In this document: positions 1 through 11,400 of the stretch, piece after piece
How the letters are laid out: every line of letters begins with the position of its first letter
How positions within the stretch are numbered: position 1 is the stretch's first letter
Assembly (NCBI RefSeq): GCF_032854445.1
Contig: NC_088301.1
Span: 37,251,187-37,311,186, forward strand
Length of the DNA stretch: 60,000 nucleotides
Reading direction: 5' to 3'
From: Liolophura sinensis
Lineage: Eukaryota > Mollusca > Polyplacophora > Chitonida > Chitonidae
Notes under the pieces: model-generated
The model's database searches: none
Told to the model about the DNA's origin: nothing
What the model saw: only the letters and a program-made list of their open reading frames with translations
Program-made: the position numbers and the translations under genes

Positions 1-610
1 CGGCAAAAAAATTGTGCTGTTATTTTAGACATCCCCTTCCAGATGTCTCCTGACATGTATCTGACTTTCGGTGAACAATCAAATGTTCAGTTTTATTCGT
101 GCTTTCCCTGCGGCCATCAACTCACGCAAATCACTATATTTAGAAACATGGCAGAAGGGTGTCTTTTTGACAGGGTTACCTTCCCTTGTTCTCTAGGTAG
201 ATGTTCAGGGAACTGCAAATGTCAGACTAGTCAAGACAAGGTACTGTGTGGTAATTATGCCTCCTGCCATATAGATGGTTGGGAATTACAAATATTTATG
301 ATACATTATCAGTAGAATGGAAGATCGTATTTGGATTACTAGATTTATAATTTGTGTTCAATCTGTCATATTGTTTACATGTAGCATCCACGAGTGGACG
401 TTGCATTGTGGGAATATTTATGTTGCCTCATTTGCATGTTATCTTGTTGGGCAGACATTTTAGACCAGTGGCAGACTTCCAATATAATTCTCTTACTTGG
501 CAATTTTCGGAAAATATATATCCAGGATGTTTAGTTAGGAGTCAGATGCCACTTATTTTTGTATTTAGCTGAACCGACTCAAAAATTCTCAATTGCTTTG
601 CACTGTAATT
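1..610 (+). repeat. Decayed MITE-like element, left end cut by window edge
   Basis: This intronic segment is collinear with the complete element at 24670-25291. Shared landmarks in order are a TTTTAGAC..CC block, AGATGTCT..CTGACA..TATCTGACTTT, AATGTTCAGTTTTA, CCATCAACTCAC, TTTGCATGTTAT, GGGCAGACA..TTTAGACCAG and TAGCTGAACC near the right end. The right terminal repeat found in the other copy is not recognisable here and the left one would lie before base 1, so this is an older, eroded copy. The short open frames inside it show no protein resemblance. Confidence 0.75.
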
Positions 611-975
611 GATATAATGATAGGCTAAGCTGATGATTGTCATTAAATTTATGAAGTAAGCATTGCTCAGATTAATAAACTTCCTTATTCTTTTTAACAT
701 AGTTCTATTATACATCTGCCTCAATTCAGCCAGCAGTAGTAAATATTATTATATATTGGTTATTTTAATTGAATTTAATATTTCATCATTAGTTTCAGTT
801 ATTTACTTGACACTTGAAGTTGTATTTGTAGAATTAATATAAAGTTTGGGTGATGGAAAGGATTTACAGGATCCTCCGTTTCGATTCAGATTGGATAGGA
901 CTGCACCTTACAGTAATTTGTTGATAAATGTTAGGATATGATTTGACTTTATTAATTCCTTGACTCTTTTGTTAG

Positions 976-3900
976 CTGGCCTTCATCATCATCGCTGGAA
1001 TATCTGCCTGTTTGTACTTCCTGTTTCTCAGCTACATGATCTACAAAGTGTTCCGCAACATCAGCGCTAAAAAGATGGCCCTTCCTAGCATGAGTAGTGC
1101 CAGGAGGAAGTACTACTCTGTAAGTCATGAGAGAACTTTGTTTACAGTAATTTTGAAGACTGATGCATTAAAAGTTTATCTATTTGTTTATTTGATTGAA
1201 CACTGTACTAAAGAATTCATCATTCATAAGATGGTGGTCAGATTGATGAGTGGAGGAAACGAGTGTGGAAAGGATAAACGACCAAACTTTGACAAGTTAC
1301 TTTTTAATTTTCCCATAATTGACATACAGACTTGCATGCCATATTAGTCAGTGACAGGTGCTCTTGAGCTTAAGTAAAACTGCAAACATTCCCATAGGTT
1401 TAGACTGTTTTTGTCAGTAAGACGAGTGAATATCTGTGCTTATCTACATATTAACTGACCAAACGTTCTTGAAAGTGCAGGATATGGTCAAATCCATATT
1501 TGTTTTTGTTTCCCCGATGACCTCCTTAGACTTTGCATTAGCTTCAAGTCAGTTATTAACACCACATATATGTGTATGGCATCCTACCACAGGTTTGTGA
1601 CAACTATGCTGTTCTCTTTGTGCTCATGAAAGGCATTTTAATCTGTTTGTAGGGGATTATTTACCGCTTCAAGTTCCTGATGATCACCACCCTGCTGTGT
1701 GCAGCACTGACCGTCATCTTCTTCATCTTGAGTCAAGTCCAAGAAGGTCATGGTCACTGGGAGAAAAACTCCTCTCTGGAGTACACATCAGGTTTCTTCA
1801 CAGGTGAGACACTTTAAGCTGTATGCCTCATACTGCACAAAATTTCCCGGACTCCTCCATTGTTTTGCATATTAAAATATATACATGTAGCTATTGCTGA
1901 ACAATACTGACAATGCAATGAGTTATATCAGTCTACAGAGAATAATGTCCTGGAGATTTTTATGAGCAGCATATTCTGATTCTAATCAGCAAAAACCTCC
2001 TACCTTTTCATGCCTATGAAATGGTTGAAAAACTAAGAACAATACTTGATCATTATTTAAACAGGTGTGTATGGTATGTGGAATGTGTATGTGCTGGCTC
2101 TGCTTGCCCTGTATGCCCCCTCTCACAAGTACATCCCTGAGCAAGAATCTGGTAAGTCATCATTGTCATCTCCTTCCTTCAAGAAAAGATCAATTTAAGG
2201 GTATGTGAGAAGATTATTCTATATGAAAAACTTAAAATGATCTGATTGAACAAACGGAATTTGTAGCAGTTATTAACCTTGCTTGTCTAGATTTTGCCAA
2301 CAGTCAACAGATTCCCAGAAATGTAAGGGGTTACATTATGCATGTTGCAATAAAAACATTTAATTCCAATGCTGGGTAAATTTACTGGTGATGTTATGCA
2401 CGTTACAAGGAAATCATTTAGTTCCATGTTATTAGGGGCCCCTGTGGCCAAGGGGCTAGCACGTCAGTGCGGCGCAATGACCCAGGAGCCTCTCACCAAC
2501 ACGATCAAAGTTCAAGTCTAGCTCATGCAGGCTTCCTCTCCAACTGCGCATGGAAAGATCTGTCAACAACCTGCAGATGGTTGTGGGTTTCATTCGGGCT
2601 CTGCCTGCTTTCCTTCCACCATAATGCTGGCCACTGTCATATATGTTATACATTCTTGAGCACGGCGAAAACTAGAACTGCAAGCAGTTATACAGCTTGC
2701 AAGCGGTTTGTACACACAAATTTCAGCACCCACTTTCTCCACCTGAAGTCTTTCAAAACTATCAGTTTTATGCTCTTCTGAAAAGATCTCAGTTTTGTGT
2801 AATACGAGCAGAAAACATAGACGTAATTCGTGGTAGACAATAAACTCTCCAAACGATTGAATTTCATGTACCTTGTCGAAACCAGATCTCATATTTTCAA
2901 CGAAAGCAAAATTATTTTTACCCATCAGCAATACTCAGCATCACGATTGTCCCACATATGAATCATACTTAAACCCGAAATGAATTTGGTAAGAATGGTA
3001 AGTAGTGGACTGGAATTGAACCCCATGCTGCTAGGACTGGTAGCCTGGTGCGTAAAAATTTCATGGCAAATTGAAGAAAAGAAGAAAACAAAGATTAGCA
3101 GGAATAAACTGGATGTGAACAGGTGACTGCTAGGGGCTATGGTGAAAGACAGTGAAAAAGAAAAAAACATTGCTCTCAAATAGCAGTGCTGGGCCACATG
3201 TATAGAGAGATTGTCCCTTTGATCTACTGCTCCTTTCCCCCAGACAGAATTAGAATACACCCCCCTGTAGCCAGCGGTCTACAGTGAACAGTTTTCATGC
3301 AATCTAGCACGAAGCCCTTGTGTTATTTGAATGGGAGGTTTTGTCAGTTTTGGTATGTATGTATGCTGGGGGGTTTTGCATCATGCGTCATGTTTTTGGT
3401 GTGTTTTTTATCGGTCATAACCAGAAAATTATACCAAGTACAAAAATAATTCTACAGATTACAAATACAGATTTGTAATCCTGACGTCATGGAGTACTAG
3501 ACTAGTTTCATCTAAAGATCAGTGGAAAAAGATGGTTTAAGCTTATCAATAAAATTCAAAATGACACTAAAATAACCTTTAATTGCAATTTAAAGAAAAA
3601 CTATACATCGTGGGAAAAAACTAAAACCACGGTTGTCTTCAGCAGGTCAAAGTACATGTACATCTAGTTGCTATCTTGTTTTTTCAAAACTCAGTCTAAG
3701 GTCATCACTTGACTGAAACGACTAGTAGTGAACTTTCACATTTCTCTAACGATTTGCATAAAATTTTCAATTCTGAAACCCTCAGTAGTCTTATACATGC
3801 ATATCAATTTTCAATGCAATCGGATCAGCGGTTCTAGAGAAGGAGATTTTTGTAGATTTCCGTGCTGCTCCATTATGGCCGAAAAGTAGGTCACAGGTGG

Positions 3901-4424
3901 AGTTTTATACTACAGCAGGTAGCCCAAGCGATTTGGTAATGAACATATGTGGAAAGTTAACAGCTGTGACACATAGTTTTCTCACCAAACGAAAAAAACA
4001 GTTGTCAGAGAAGAAGAAAAATAATCTGAACAAGAAGAAGTCTAATAAATTCCATGTTATTGAAACTTCAGGTTTTGGGCTTTCACTCAGAGTGCTCTAT
4101 TTACCAGTGTTCGGCAATAAGCAGACAACATTCACCCACCATAATAGATTTACTTGTGAGTGAAAGATACTGTTATTTATAACTTCAGTTACTGTCATGT
4201 CAAAATTTTCCTTTGTCTTTACACTAAACATTGATTACCTCATGTGGCCTTTCAGGTAGCCATTTTCCCTGTCTTATATTGTTCTTTTCTTCATTTTTTT
4301 TTTTTTTTCAGATGACAGTCGTGAAGAAGAGCTTCAACTGACTAACATGCCCCCAGAGACTTCCATGGCCCAGTCTGAGGGTAGTGCAATGTCTGCACTT
4401 GTCTCCAAAGTTGCTGCAGACTAA
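976..4424 (+). CDS. WLS: Wntless (WLS/GPR177/Evi), C-terminal four exons, 5' partial
   Basis: WLS is the multi-pass receptor that carries lipid-modified Wnt from ER/Golgi to the cell surface. Exons are 976-1119, 1653-1803, 2065-2151 and 4312-4424, giving 164 residues and a TAA stop; every junction is GT-AG and keeps frame. The first exon codes a membrane helix followed by the loop [18 protein letters not shown]. Exon 2 gives [11 protein letters not shown] and the rest of a helix ending [11 protein letters not shown]. Exon 3 gives a last helix, [22 protein letters not shown]. These blocks match WLS family order. At the exon 1/2 junction the loop reads YYSGI, a YxxPhi sorting signal where vertebrate WLS has YEGL. 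The tail contains [13 protein letters not shown] and ends SKVAAD. The N-terminal lumenal domain and earlier helices are upstream of the window. Identification is firm. Confidence 0.95.
2435..2672 (+). mobile_element. tRNA-derived SINE (family A), 3'-truncated
   Basis: It lies in the WLS intron 2152-4311. It starts with GGGGCCCCTGTGG and continues with CCTCTCACCAA, a B-box-like GTTCAAGTCTAGC, CATGCAGGCTTCCTCTCC, CAACCTGCAGATGGTTGTGGG and CCATAATGCTGGCC, in the same order as the well-preserved copy at 15447-15689. It stops near GAGCACGGCGAAAAC and lacks the AAAT tail. Open frames across it on both strands are SINE sequence, not genes. Confidence 0.85.
3400..4100. repeat. Dispersed repeat in WLS intron with perfect hairpin and A-rich GAAGAA tract
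   Basis: The segment has no exon. It contains a perfect 10-bp inverted repeat, GATTACAAAT and ATTTGTAATC with a 4-base loop, at 3467-3490. A block at 3817-3841 reads as TTCTCTAGAACC on the minus strand and recurs at 39982-40006 on the plus strand. A lysine-rich GAAGAAGAAAAATAAT tract sits around 4010-4045. An open frame at 3897-4163 only reflects this A-rich repeat. Confidence 0.5.
4312..4424 (+). other. WLS: WLS terminal coding exon with KVAAD C-terminus
   Basis: This exon follows a T-rich tract and a CAG acceptor and codes the cytosolic tail from [10 protein letters not shown] to the stop at 4422-4424. The last five residues, KVAAD, keep the Lys at -5 and the acidic residue at -1 of the vertebrate WLS KEAQE Golgi-to-ER retrieval signal, with small residues between. 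The functional equivalence is inference. Confidence 0.6.
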
Positions 4425-4872
4425 CATGTCCAACAGACCACTTCTTTACCCCTTTCCATCAACTGGTCTGTCATACAGCTTACACATATTTGTATACTTA
4501 GTTTGGTTGGATTGTAATTCAGTGTTGAAGTGGTCATATTTTGTGGTGATCATTTTGACGTGTAAGTCATTTTAGTAAGTCTGGTAAGTGTAATTGTACT
4601 TTACGCAAACTTTATCTTGTATTATTGAGAGCGAATACAGATGTTGTTTTTTTTTGGGAAAGTTCTGAATGATCTATTGTCTTTTATCCCTGTGGTGCAT
4701 TAATAGCATGTTTAGAAAAAATTGTTTGTTTCCTCAGTTTGCTTTTCATTTGCTAAATATGGAATTATATACATGTATGCAAGTTATTTTATTGTTTAAC
4801 TCATATAAAAATGTATGGTTTTATGTATGCTGTATTACATACATGTATATAGAGTAGATTGTCTGTGTATGA

Positions 4873-4878
4873 AATAAA
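4873..4878 (+). terminator. Candidate WLS poly(A) signal AATAAA
   Basis: This is the first canonical hexamer after the WLS stop, about 450 bases downstream. Its use cannot be shown from sequence; other hexamers lie further 3'. Confidence 0.5.
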
Positions 4879-5314
4879 ATGTGAAACGTAGAATCTTTAT
4901 CAGCTACACAGGACATCAGCTACATTGTATCAGTGACCATTGGAAGGTTAAACAACTATCCGATCATTTACACGTGTGTACATCTATTATAGTCACTAAT
5001 GTTCTGCTTTATTGGAGTTTTTTGGCTTGACTTTTGTGCATTTCTCTAGTTTTAGTCCCACATACTGTATACATTGAATCATGGTTTAGTAGAAAACTAG
5101 GAATCCTCAAATATGGTCACAGATATATTGCTTGCTCACCTGATGTTACAATCTGTAGAACCATTCCTAATTTCTACTTCACTGTGACATTTGAATCTCT
5201 CCATGGAACTTTCAGATCTTACACTTGAATGCGATCTTCTAGTATGTATTAACTGCAAAATAGATTTATTCTGATGGCCAGTTTCAAAGATTCATATTCT
5301 GTTTGCCACTTGTA

Positions 5315-5344
5315 AATGCCCTTTCCAGTAGGCCAAAGGGCATT
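5315..5344 (+). repeat. Perfect 10-bp hairpin in WLS 3' region
   Basis: AATGCCCTTT pairs exactly with AAAGGGCATT across a 10-base loop, CCAGTAGGCC. If transcribed it would form a stable stem-loop in the WLS 3'UTR. Confidence 0.7.
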
Positions 5345-6507
5345 ACCTCCCTTGTTGTGCTATAACGACTAAGACGTAACATGAGATTAGTTTTACTACA
5401 AGAAGTGGGACCTTGCCTAATAACAGTGAAAAATATTTTTTAGGCAACAGTATATTAAAAAAAACATATGAGCCTTCGTCTGACATATCTGAAGAAGTTT
5501 TGCTGAAGCTTTCTATTGTGTTTAGTTAAAGCCAGAATTTTTAAATTACCCCCAAATGGGTTTTAAAAAAATAGATAACATTAATCCTGGACTTTCCAAA
5601 TAAGTTTACACAGTTAAAATCTGTCTTAAAGATAGGTCTTCAACTAGCTCATGCCACTTTCACTCCGAAACTTGCCAGTAACCATTTTCTGTGCTCCCAC
5701 CTAACCACGGCTTCCTCTAAAAACGCACCATTACATAGTCCTGTGTGAGGTTATTGACAAAAACCATAGGCCCTGGTGTTGTCCTTAGGGACGAATTGCG
5801 TGCAGTATCTGTAAAGTTTGTTTGTATTTTGCTATGTCACATTGTTAACATTAGCCCACCTTCCAGACTGAGATTTTGGTATGCAGATTGTCTTACAATA
5901 TGATGGCAATATATGATTATGCTTTTGTGAATTTATACATGTAGTGCCATTGTTCAATCTGCATATATTTTTATCAGTATGCGCAACATTTATATTAATG
6001 ACTCTGTACTGATACATGTCTAGTTTGTGTATTCATATAATAAAAAGAGATGTATTAAAGTAATAAAGATATTCTTCCATGACAAATATAAGTAGATTTA
6101 GAATGCATGAAGTCGTTATATTTTGTTTATTTATGAGATATATAATATGGGTTACAAGTAGACATATCAACTTCAGACGTTTTTTTAAGTCAAAAGGAAT
6201 GGATTCATTGACTTGAAGAGATGGACTGGCTGCTTTGAAGGATTTTTATGATAATGGTGGTTCCACATCAGGCTTGGAACTGTAACTGATTGTTGTTGAG
6301 ATATGAAAAAACTTGAATAAATTTACAATAAGATTTTGTAATTGATTTTTTAATTGACGCATGTGGATTACAAGTCTTACCGAGTTCTTCAAGCATACAA
6401 ATACAACGTATGTGTAGAAATGCACTATTTTCTGCATTATTCTGTTAATGTACCCATGTAGCTCGGATAATGCAATACACATTCTTTTTCATTGTGGGTT
6501 GTATTAA

Positions 6508-6529
6508 AAGTCCATTAGGTAATGGACTT
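6508..6529 (+). repeat. Perfect 9-bp hairpin with 4-base loop
   Basis: AAGTCCATT, loop AGGT, AATGGACTT. It lies in AT-rich spacer between WLS and GAK. No T-run follows closely enough to call a function. Confidence 0.65.
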
Positions 6530-7169
6530 CTGGTTGTATGTAAGACTAAATATATACATGTAGATTTATTGGTTAGCTTTTGATATGTGTAGTCATAATT
6601 TTGTGTCCTTTTTTTACATTTTTACTCATTTCAATTATAGACTAAGCTTTTTAGTCATGACTTCATTATTGAAATAAAAGTTGATTACAGATGTGTTGAT
6701 CAGCATTTCTTATTTATCTTTACTGCAGAATTTTAGTGTTTCTTTTCCACAACCATTCAATTCAGTGCTACTTTTTTTTTTTTTTTTATATCTCTATAAC
6801 AGATCACTTTTCACCTGAGGAACAGAATTATAAATCTTAAACCACCAATGGAGCCAGCCTGTCTTCTTTTGTGTCCAAGCTGTATAGGGTTACGTTATGA
6901 GGCTTTAATTATACAATGACAACCTTTAATGACATGGAGCCACTTCTGCATAAAGAGATTTACTTCTACATATAACTTATCCATTCTTGGTTTAATAGCG
7001 TCTGTAAACTGTCAGTTCCTCGGATGTAATGATGAAATATAAGACTAGCAGGCAACAGGTTTTCACAGAAGGAAGATCTTCATCTGGATTTCAGCTGAAT
7101 TCCCACAGTATTTGTTTTCTCAGCAATCTATGATGGATACTTTCACAAGGTGTATATCTTGAACCTAAC

Positions 7170-7560
7170 AGGTACATCCTACATCAGGTACATCCTGTAT
7201 CGGGTACCCTGGCAAGTGCAGATCCCGAGCCTCAACAAATACAATCTACAACAGGTACCTTAAAAGTGTTGAACTTGGATCAAATGGGTCCTGTGTGTAA
7301 CACTTGCCCTCACAATTGAAGATCTTGGATCTACATGTAATGGGACCAACATGTATAGGGTGCCCTCACATGGTGTTGATCTTGGATCCAATACACCCAA
7401 TCCATAACTGGTGGCCTTTTGGATTTAACAGGCCTAACCTGTGTCGGCGCTCATCCTAAAGTGTAAATCTTGGAACCAGTTTGTAACGAATAGCTTCATA
7501 AAGTGTATATGGTTTTAACCGGGGCAAACCATATCAGGGCTCATCCTAAGGTTTAAATTC
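7170..7560 (+). repeat. Decayed minisatellite (GGTACATCCT and CTTGGATC units)
   Basis: At 7170-7209 a unit of about 16 bases, AGGTACATCCTACATC, recurs as AGGTACATCCTGTATC and GGGTACC. From about 7265 to 7435 a longer unit of roughly 55 bases recurs three times, anchored by GTTGAACTTGGATC, AAGATCTTGGATC and GTTGATCTTGGATC and closing with GCCCTCACA. A looser pair with GCTCATCCTAA follows at about 7440-7560. The units are diverged, so this is an old array. Confidence 0.55.
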
Positions 7561-8382
7561 ATCATCCTCTCTGTAACTGACCATGAGCAAGTTCCATATA
7601 TAGCTCAACAGGTATATTGGATCGGCTCAAACTGTACTGTAGCAAGGTGCCCTTGCTATGTGTTCTGATTCCATAACGTCATCCTGCAACAAGCTTCTTA
7701 GGCTACCCTAGTGAAAATCTAGCGTGCATGACAATATTTGAAGGTTATAGGCATTTAGTAAATCCCCCTTTTGCACAGTAAAAACCTTGATTTTAGGGTA
7801 GATAATGCATTTGAATCGTGAACAGCCCGTTTTGGATTTACTAGATAATAATTACAGGCTGTATTACGTTTTAATTATGTGAGCATATCAGTTTCAGTTT
7901 ACCATGATGACCTGTAGACCTACGCTACATATACTAAGCAAAAAAAAAAAAGCAAAATATATTCAAAATACATACATCGATCTGTCCCGTTCTTATGCCC
8001 TAAATTAACAGGTCGTCAGATAGGCCTTCTTTCACGCCGGTCCCAGTTATGAAGAGCTAAGTATGTGCAATATTTTTCAAGTTACCCGCCGGTAATCTTT
8101 TTTTTTTTTGTAAGCTTTTGTGATATTTTTACCTGTGCAATAAAGATAATTCTCATTCTGTACATTAATGCTGAGTGACAAATGTCCCTTCGGAGAAAAT
8201 ATCTGACATTAGTAAGTTAAAAAAAAAGGCTCTTCGACTGCAAATGGTTTGAACTTTACTGTTAACTTCACACATGGAGGACTGGGTGTAATTCTCCGCA
8301 CTTAAACAAATCTCAAGTATTCCCGAGTCTTGGAGAGTGCGAAGTGTTTACGACAATGGAGCCCACGTACGGCTCAAGCATG

Positions 8383-8390
8383 TGACGTCA
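8383..8390 (+). promoter_or_regulatory. Perfect CRE (TGACGTCA) upstream of GAK
   Basis: A full palindromic cAMP-response element lies 87 bases before the GAK start codon and overlaps CATGTG, an E-box form, just 5' of it. The surrounding 8270-8420 is GC-richer than the spacer, consistent with a promoter. Activity is inferred. Confidence 0.5.
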
Positions 8391-8425
8391 TTCAGAATCT
8401 GCTGCCACCTACTTCACCAACGACG

Positions 8426-8452
8426 ATGATTCTTATGTGTTATTCTAGATAG
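8426..8452 (+). other. Possible upstream ORF in GAK leader
   Basis: An ATG at 8426 opens an eight-codon frame ending with TAG at 8450-8452, 24 bases before the GAK ATG. It matters only if transcription starts upstream of 8426. TTCTAG at 8444-8449 could instead be a splice acceptor that removes the uORF. Confidence 0.35.
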
Positions 8453-8476
8453 TTGAATTTAATTAGTGAAAAAAAT

Positions 8477-11400
8477 ATGGCAGATTTCTTCAAGTCAGCA
8501 TTTGGGATGCTTGGAAGCGGAGGAGGGAGAGATGAAAACGATTTCGTGGGCCAAACTGTAGAACTGGGCAATCAAAAACTGCGTGTCCGTCGAGTGATCG
8601 CCGAAGGTAATGAAAGCGAAGACGGCGCTGAACTGTCATTGACAAGACAAATTGACTTGCATAAAATATTTGGGAGGAATGTGTATTATTGGTAGAAACG
8701 GCAGTGGTTAAAGGTTATTGCCTACTTAGAAGTTCCACTAGGTACAATAATTGAAGAAAACCTCGTCAGTGGTTAAAAATTCACTAACATGTCGGTCATG
8801 TTATATGATCTCATCGAATTAATAACTGATCAACTGCAAAATAACAACAGGAACTGATTTTCATTAAAATATTGGTAAAGGTAAATGAGGATGGTATCAT
8901 CCTCATAAAGTAATGATATTGGCGAATATGTTGACATTAGATATGGACATGGACATACCATGTAGACTAATGGTAACTAGGTGAAGGAACCCATCTCGTA
9001 TGTACATTTTTAGAATGTTAAGTTCAAGTCTTCATTTTATTCTGTTCAGCTGGAGAGTGTGCAGTATTCAAGACAACTAATCTAGACATTTGCCATCTTA
9101 CTGGCTTCTAAAAGTTTTAATCTTGAGGACATGGCAGTGAAATATTGTCCAATAAGCAGGAAGCCAAAACAGAACTCTTTCACAATGTGATGCGAGTCCA
9201 AAACACAATGTTGACTTCAAAGATAACATATGCTATACAGAATGTTCTGCACACTAACATACTTAATTATTATTTAGGCTTAGTTCCCATAGTTCTCATG
9301 TAGTATCTTTCATCGAAATGTGGTTCATCAAGTTATATGCTCCACTGCTATCCATTGACCATAGGCTGAAAGTATAACATTTGATGACTTATTCCCATGA
9401 GCCAGTGTCAAAACACAAATATAATAAACATACTTCTGAAGCTAAAACAACATTGCCTGGTTTCATTTGGAAACATATTGTACCCATTTAATGGCCTAGC
9501 TGATGTAGCAAATCTATTTGATCATCAGTGTTACTGGTCAATTTTCTAGGTGAAACCATCTGTAAAACCTGCCCCAAAATTTGTATTTTTTAGAAATACT
9601 ATAGACCCATTGTAATGTTTCTGACTCATGTTAATTAACATTCCTGTATATTAAGTGAGTTAGATGAAGCAGTCAGCTCAGTCTCAAACTTCAGTATCAT
9701 CTTTAACTGAGGATAGATGCTTATTCACTTAATGCTTTGACTGCATGCATATGTATTTTGCAACAAACTCACTTTCATTTTTATGAATATTAGACCACTG
9801 TGATAGTTCATCTGATCCCAGGAGTATTAAGATTAAATTACTTTTAACTTTTTAGCTTGCTGTGACTTCAAGTCCAACTTATGTTGGATTCCCCTGCAGT
9901 TGTGGATGGGAAAATCTTCCAGCAACCCACAGAAGGTTGTGGGTTCGCCTGGGCTCTGCTCGGTTCCTTCCAAACATAATGCTGGCTGCCACCATATAAG
10001 TGAAATATTCTTGAGTATGGTGTGAAACACTTTATTTATTGAATACCCTGAATGACATAAAATTTTGCAAAATTGCATTTTTAGAGACATATAAATATTA
10101 TGAAATATTATTTTTGGTGCTACAATTTTCCAGTAGAATATCATCCCATGTTCCAAGGAAACCTCGAAACACCTTTCTAAAATCAGTGGAACTCTCAGAG
10201 TCAGGAAAATGGGCAAGTTAGTTATGAATGATATTTATGGTCATTTAGGGTAAATAAATGTCATGGACCGTGTTTTAGCAATGTCACATATTATTATTAT
10301 AAACCTATATTAGGTTGATGAAAAATAGACACTAAATCAGACAATCTGAAAACATGTTTGTCTTCATGATCCTATCTGACAGTGAAATTTTCTAGGACAG
10401 CTATTCTAGTTCACAAAATGCATTGCTCTCTCAATTACATGTACCTATATCTTATAAAACGAGAATAATCAGTGGTAGGGTATTCTTTGGGGAGTGTTTC
10501 CCTAAGTTTGGAAAACAGTATATTGGCCACTTTATCAAATCAAACATTTAACACTAAATTTTAAATGCAATATACTTTTGTAGAGTTTTATCACACGATA
10601 TCTCATGTCTGGTGTCCCTGGCGTGATATTTCAGTGGCAGCAGCAATTTCGCAGCATGGACTCACCCTGCCACAAGAGAACACAATATATGTACACACAT
10701 CTAATGGCTCCTCCTGGTCATATGATTGAAAAATTGTTATGTACAACATTAAATCCCAAGCACACATATGTACAATGAAGCTCTTCATTACTACTGAAAC
10801 TGAATTTCTTCTCTCTGCTAGGGAATAATATACACTGTGGTAAAAATTGGGATAATGTATGTTGTCTTCCTATAATATGTCCATTATGTGGTACAGTATG
10901 ACAGATTTCTGATATTTTGTCATTTTTCATTTCCAGGTGGCTTTGCATTTGTGTTTATTGCTCAGGATGTCTCGAGTGGTAAAGAGTATGCATTGAAGGT
11001 ATGTATATATAAAGTTAATAAAGTATACATAAAACAATTTGCAACAGTAAAGAATGTGAATGTGGTTTACTCCCATGTTTTTATATCCTGGACTGGTGTT
11101 AATTTTAAGTAACTGTGTGATGTATTGATGACTTGCTTGCATTTCTTTAAAACTGCAGATATCTTTGTCTTTGTAGAGGTTGATAGCAAATGATGAAGAG
11201 AAGAATAAGACGATCTTGGATGAGATTATGTACCTTGTATCCTTTTTCTCATACATGTTTGTTTATGTGGACTGGTATCGGGAAAGAAGATTTGATTCTT
11301 TCCTCGTTTAATCCCATCAGTGATCAGGTTTTACCTGAACTGAAAATTCTCACAAACTTAAATTTGATGGAAAATACTAACCTGTATTCATGTATTGTCC

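Larger units (their letters stand above)
4425..8200 (+). other. WLS 3'UTR and intergenic spacer
   Basis: No credible coding region is seen. AATAAA hexamers occur at 4873, near 6036 and 6061, near 6672 and near 8139, so the UTR could end at about 4.9 kb or run further. There are two tight hairpins (5315-5344 and 6508-6529), long T tracts near 6772 and 8099, and a decayed minisatellite at 7170-7560. Short open frames here are AT-rich and unrecognised. Confidence 0.55.
8607..10936. other. GAK intron 1 with two SINE relics
   Basis: AT-rich, non-coding. The only structures seen are a 5'-truncated family A SINE (about 9855-10042) and a 5'-truncated family B SINE (about 10606-10795). Open frames on the minus strand at 9833-10216 and 10603-10948 are SINE shadows. 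Confidence 0.7.

Noticed and set aside
3897-4163. Lysine-rich open frame in the WLS intron
   Set aside because: The Lys run comes from a GAAGAAGAAAAATAAT repeat tract; no acceptor or donor places it in WLS.
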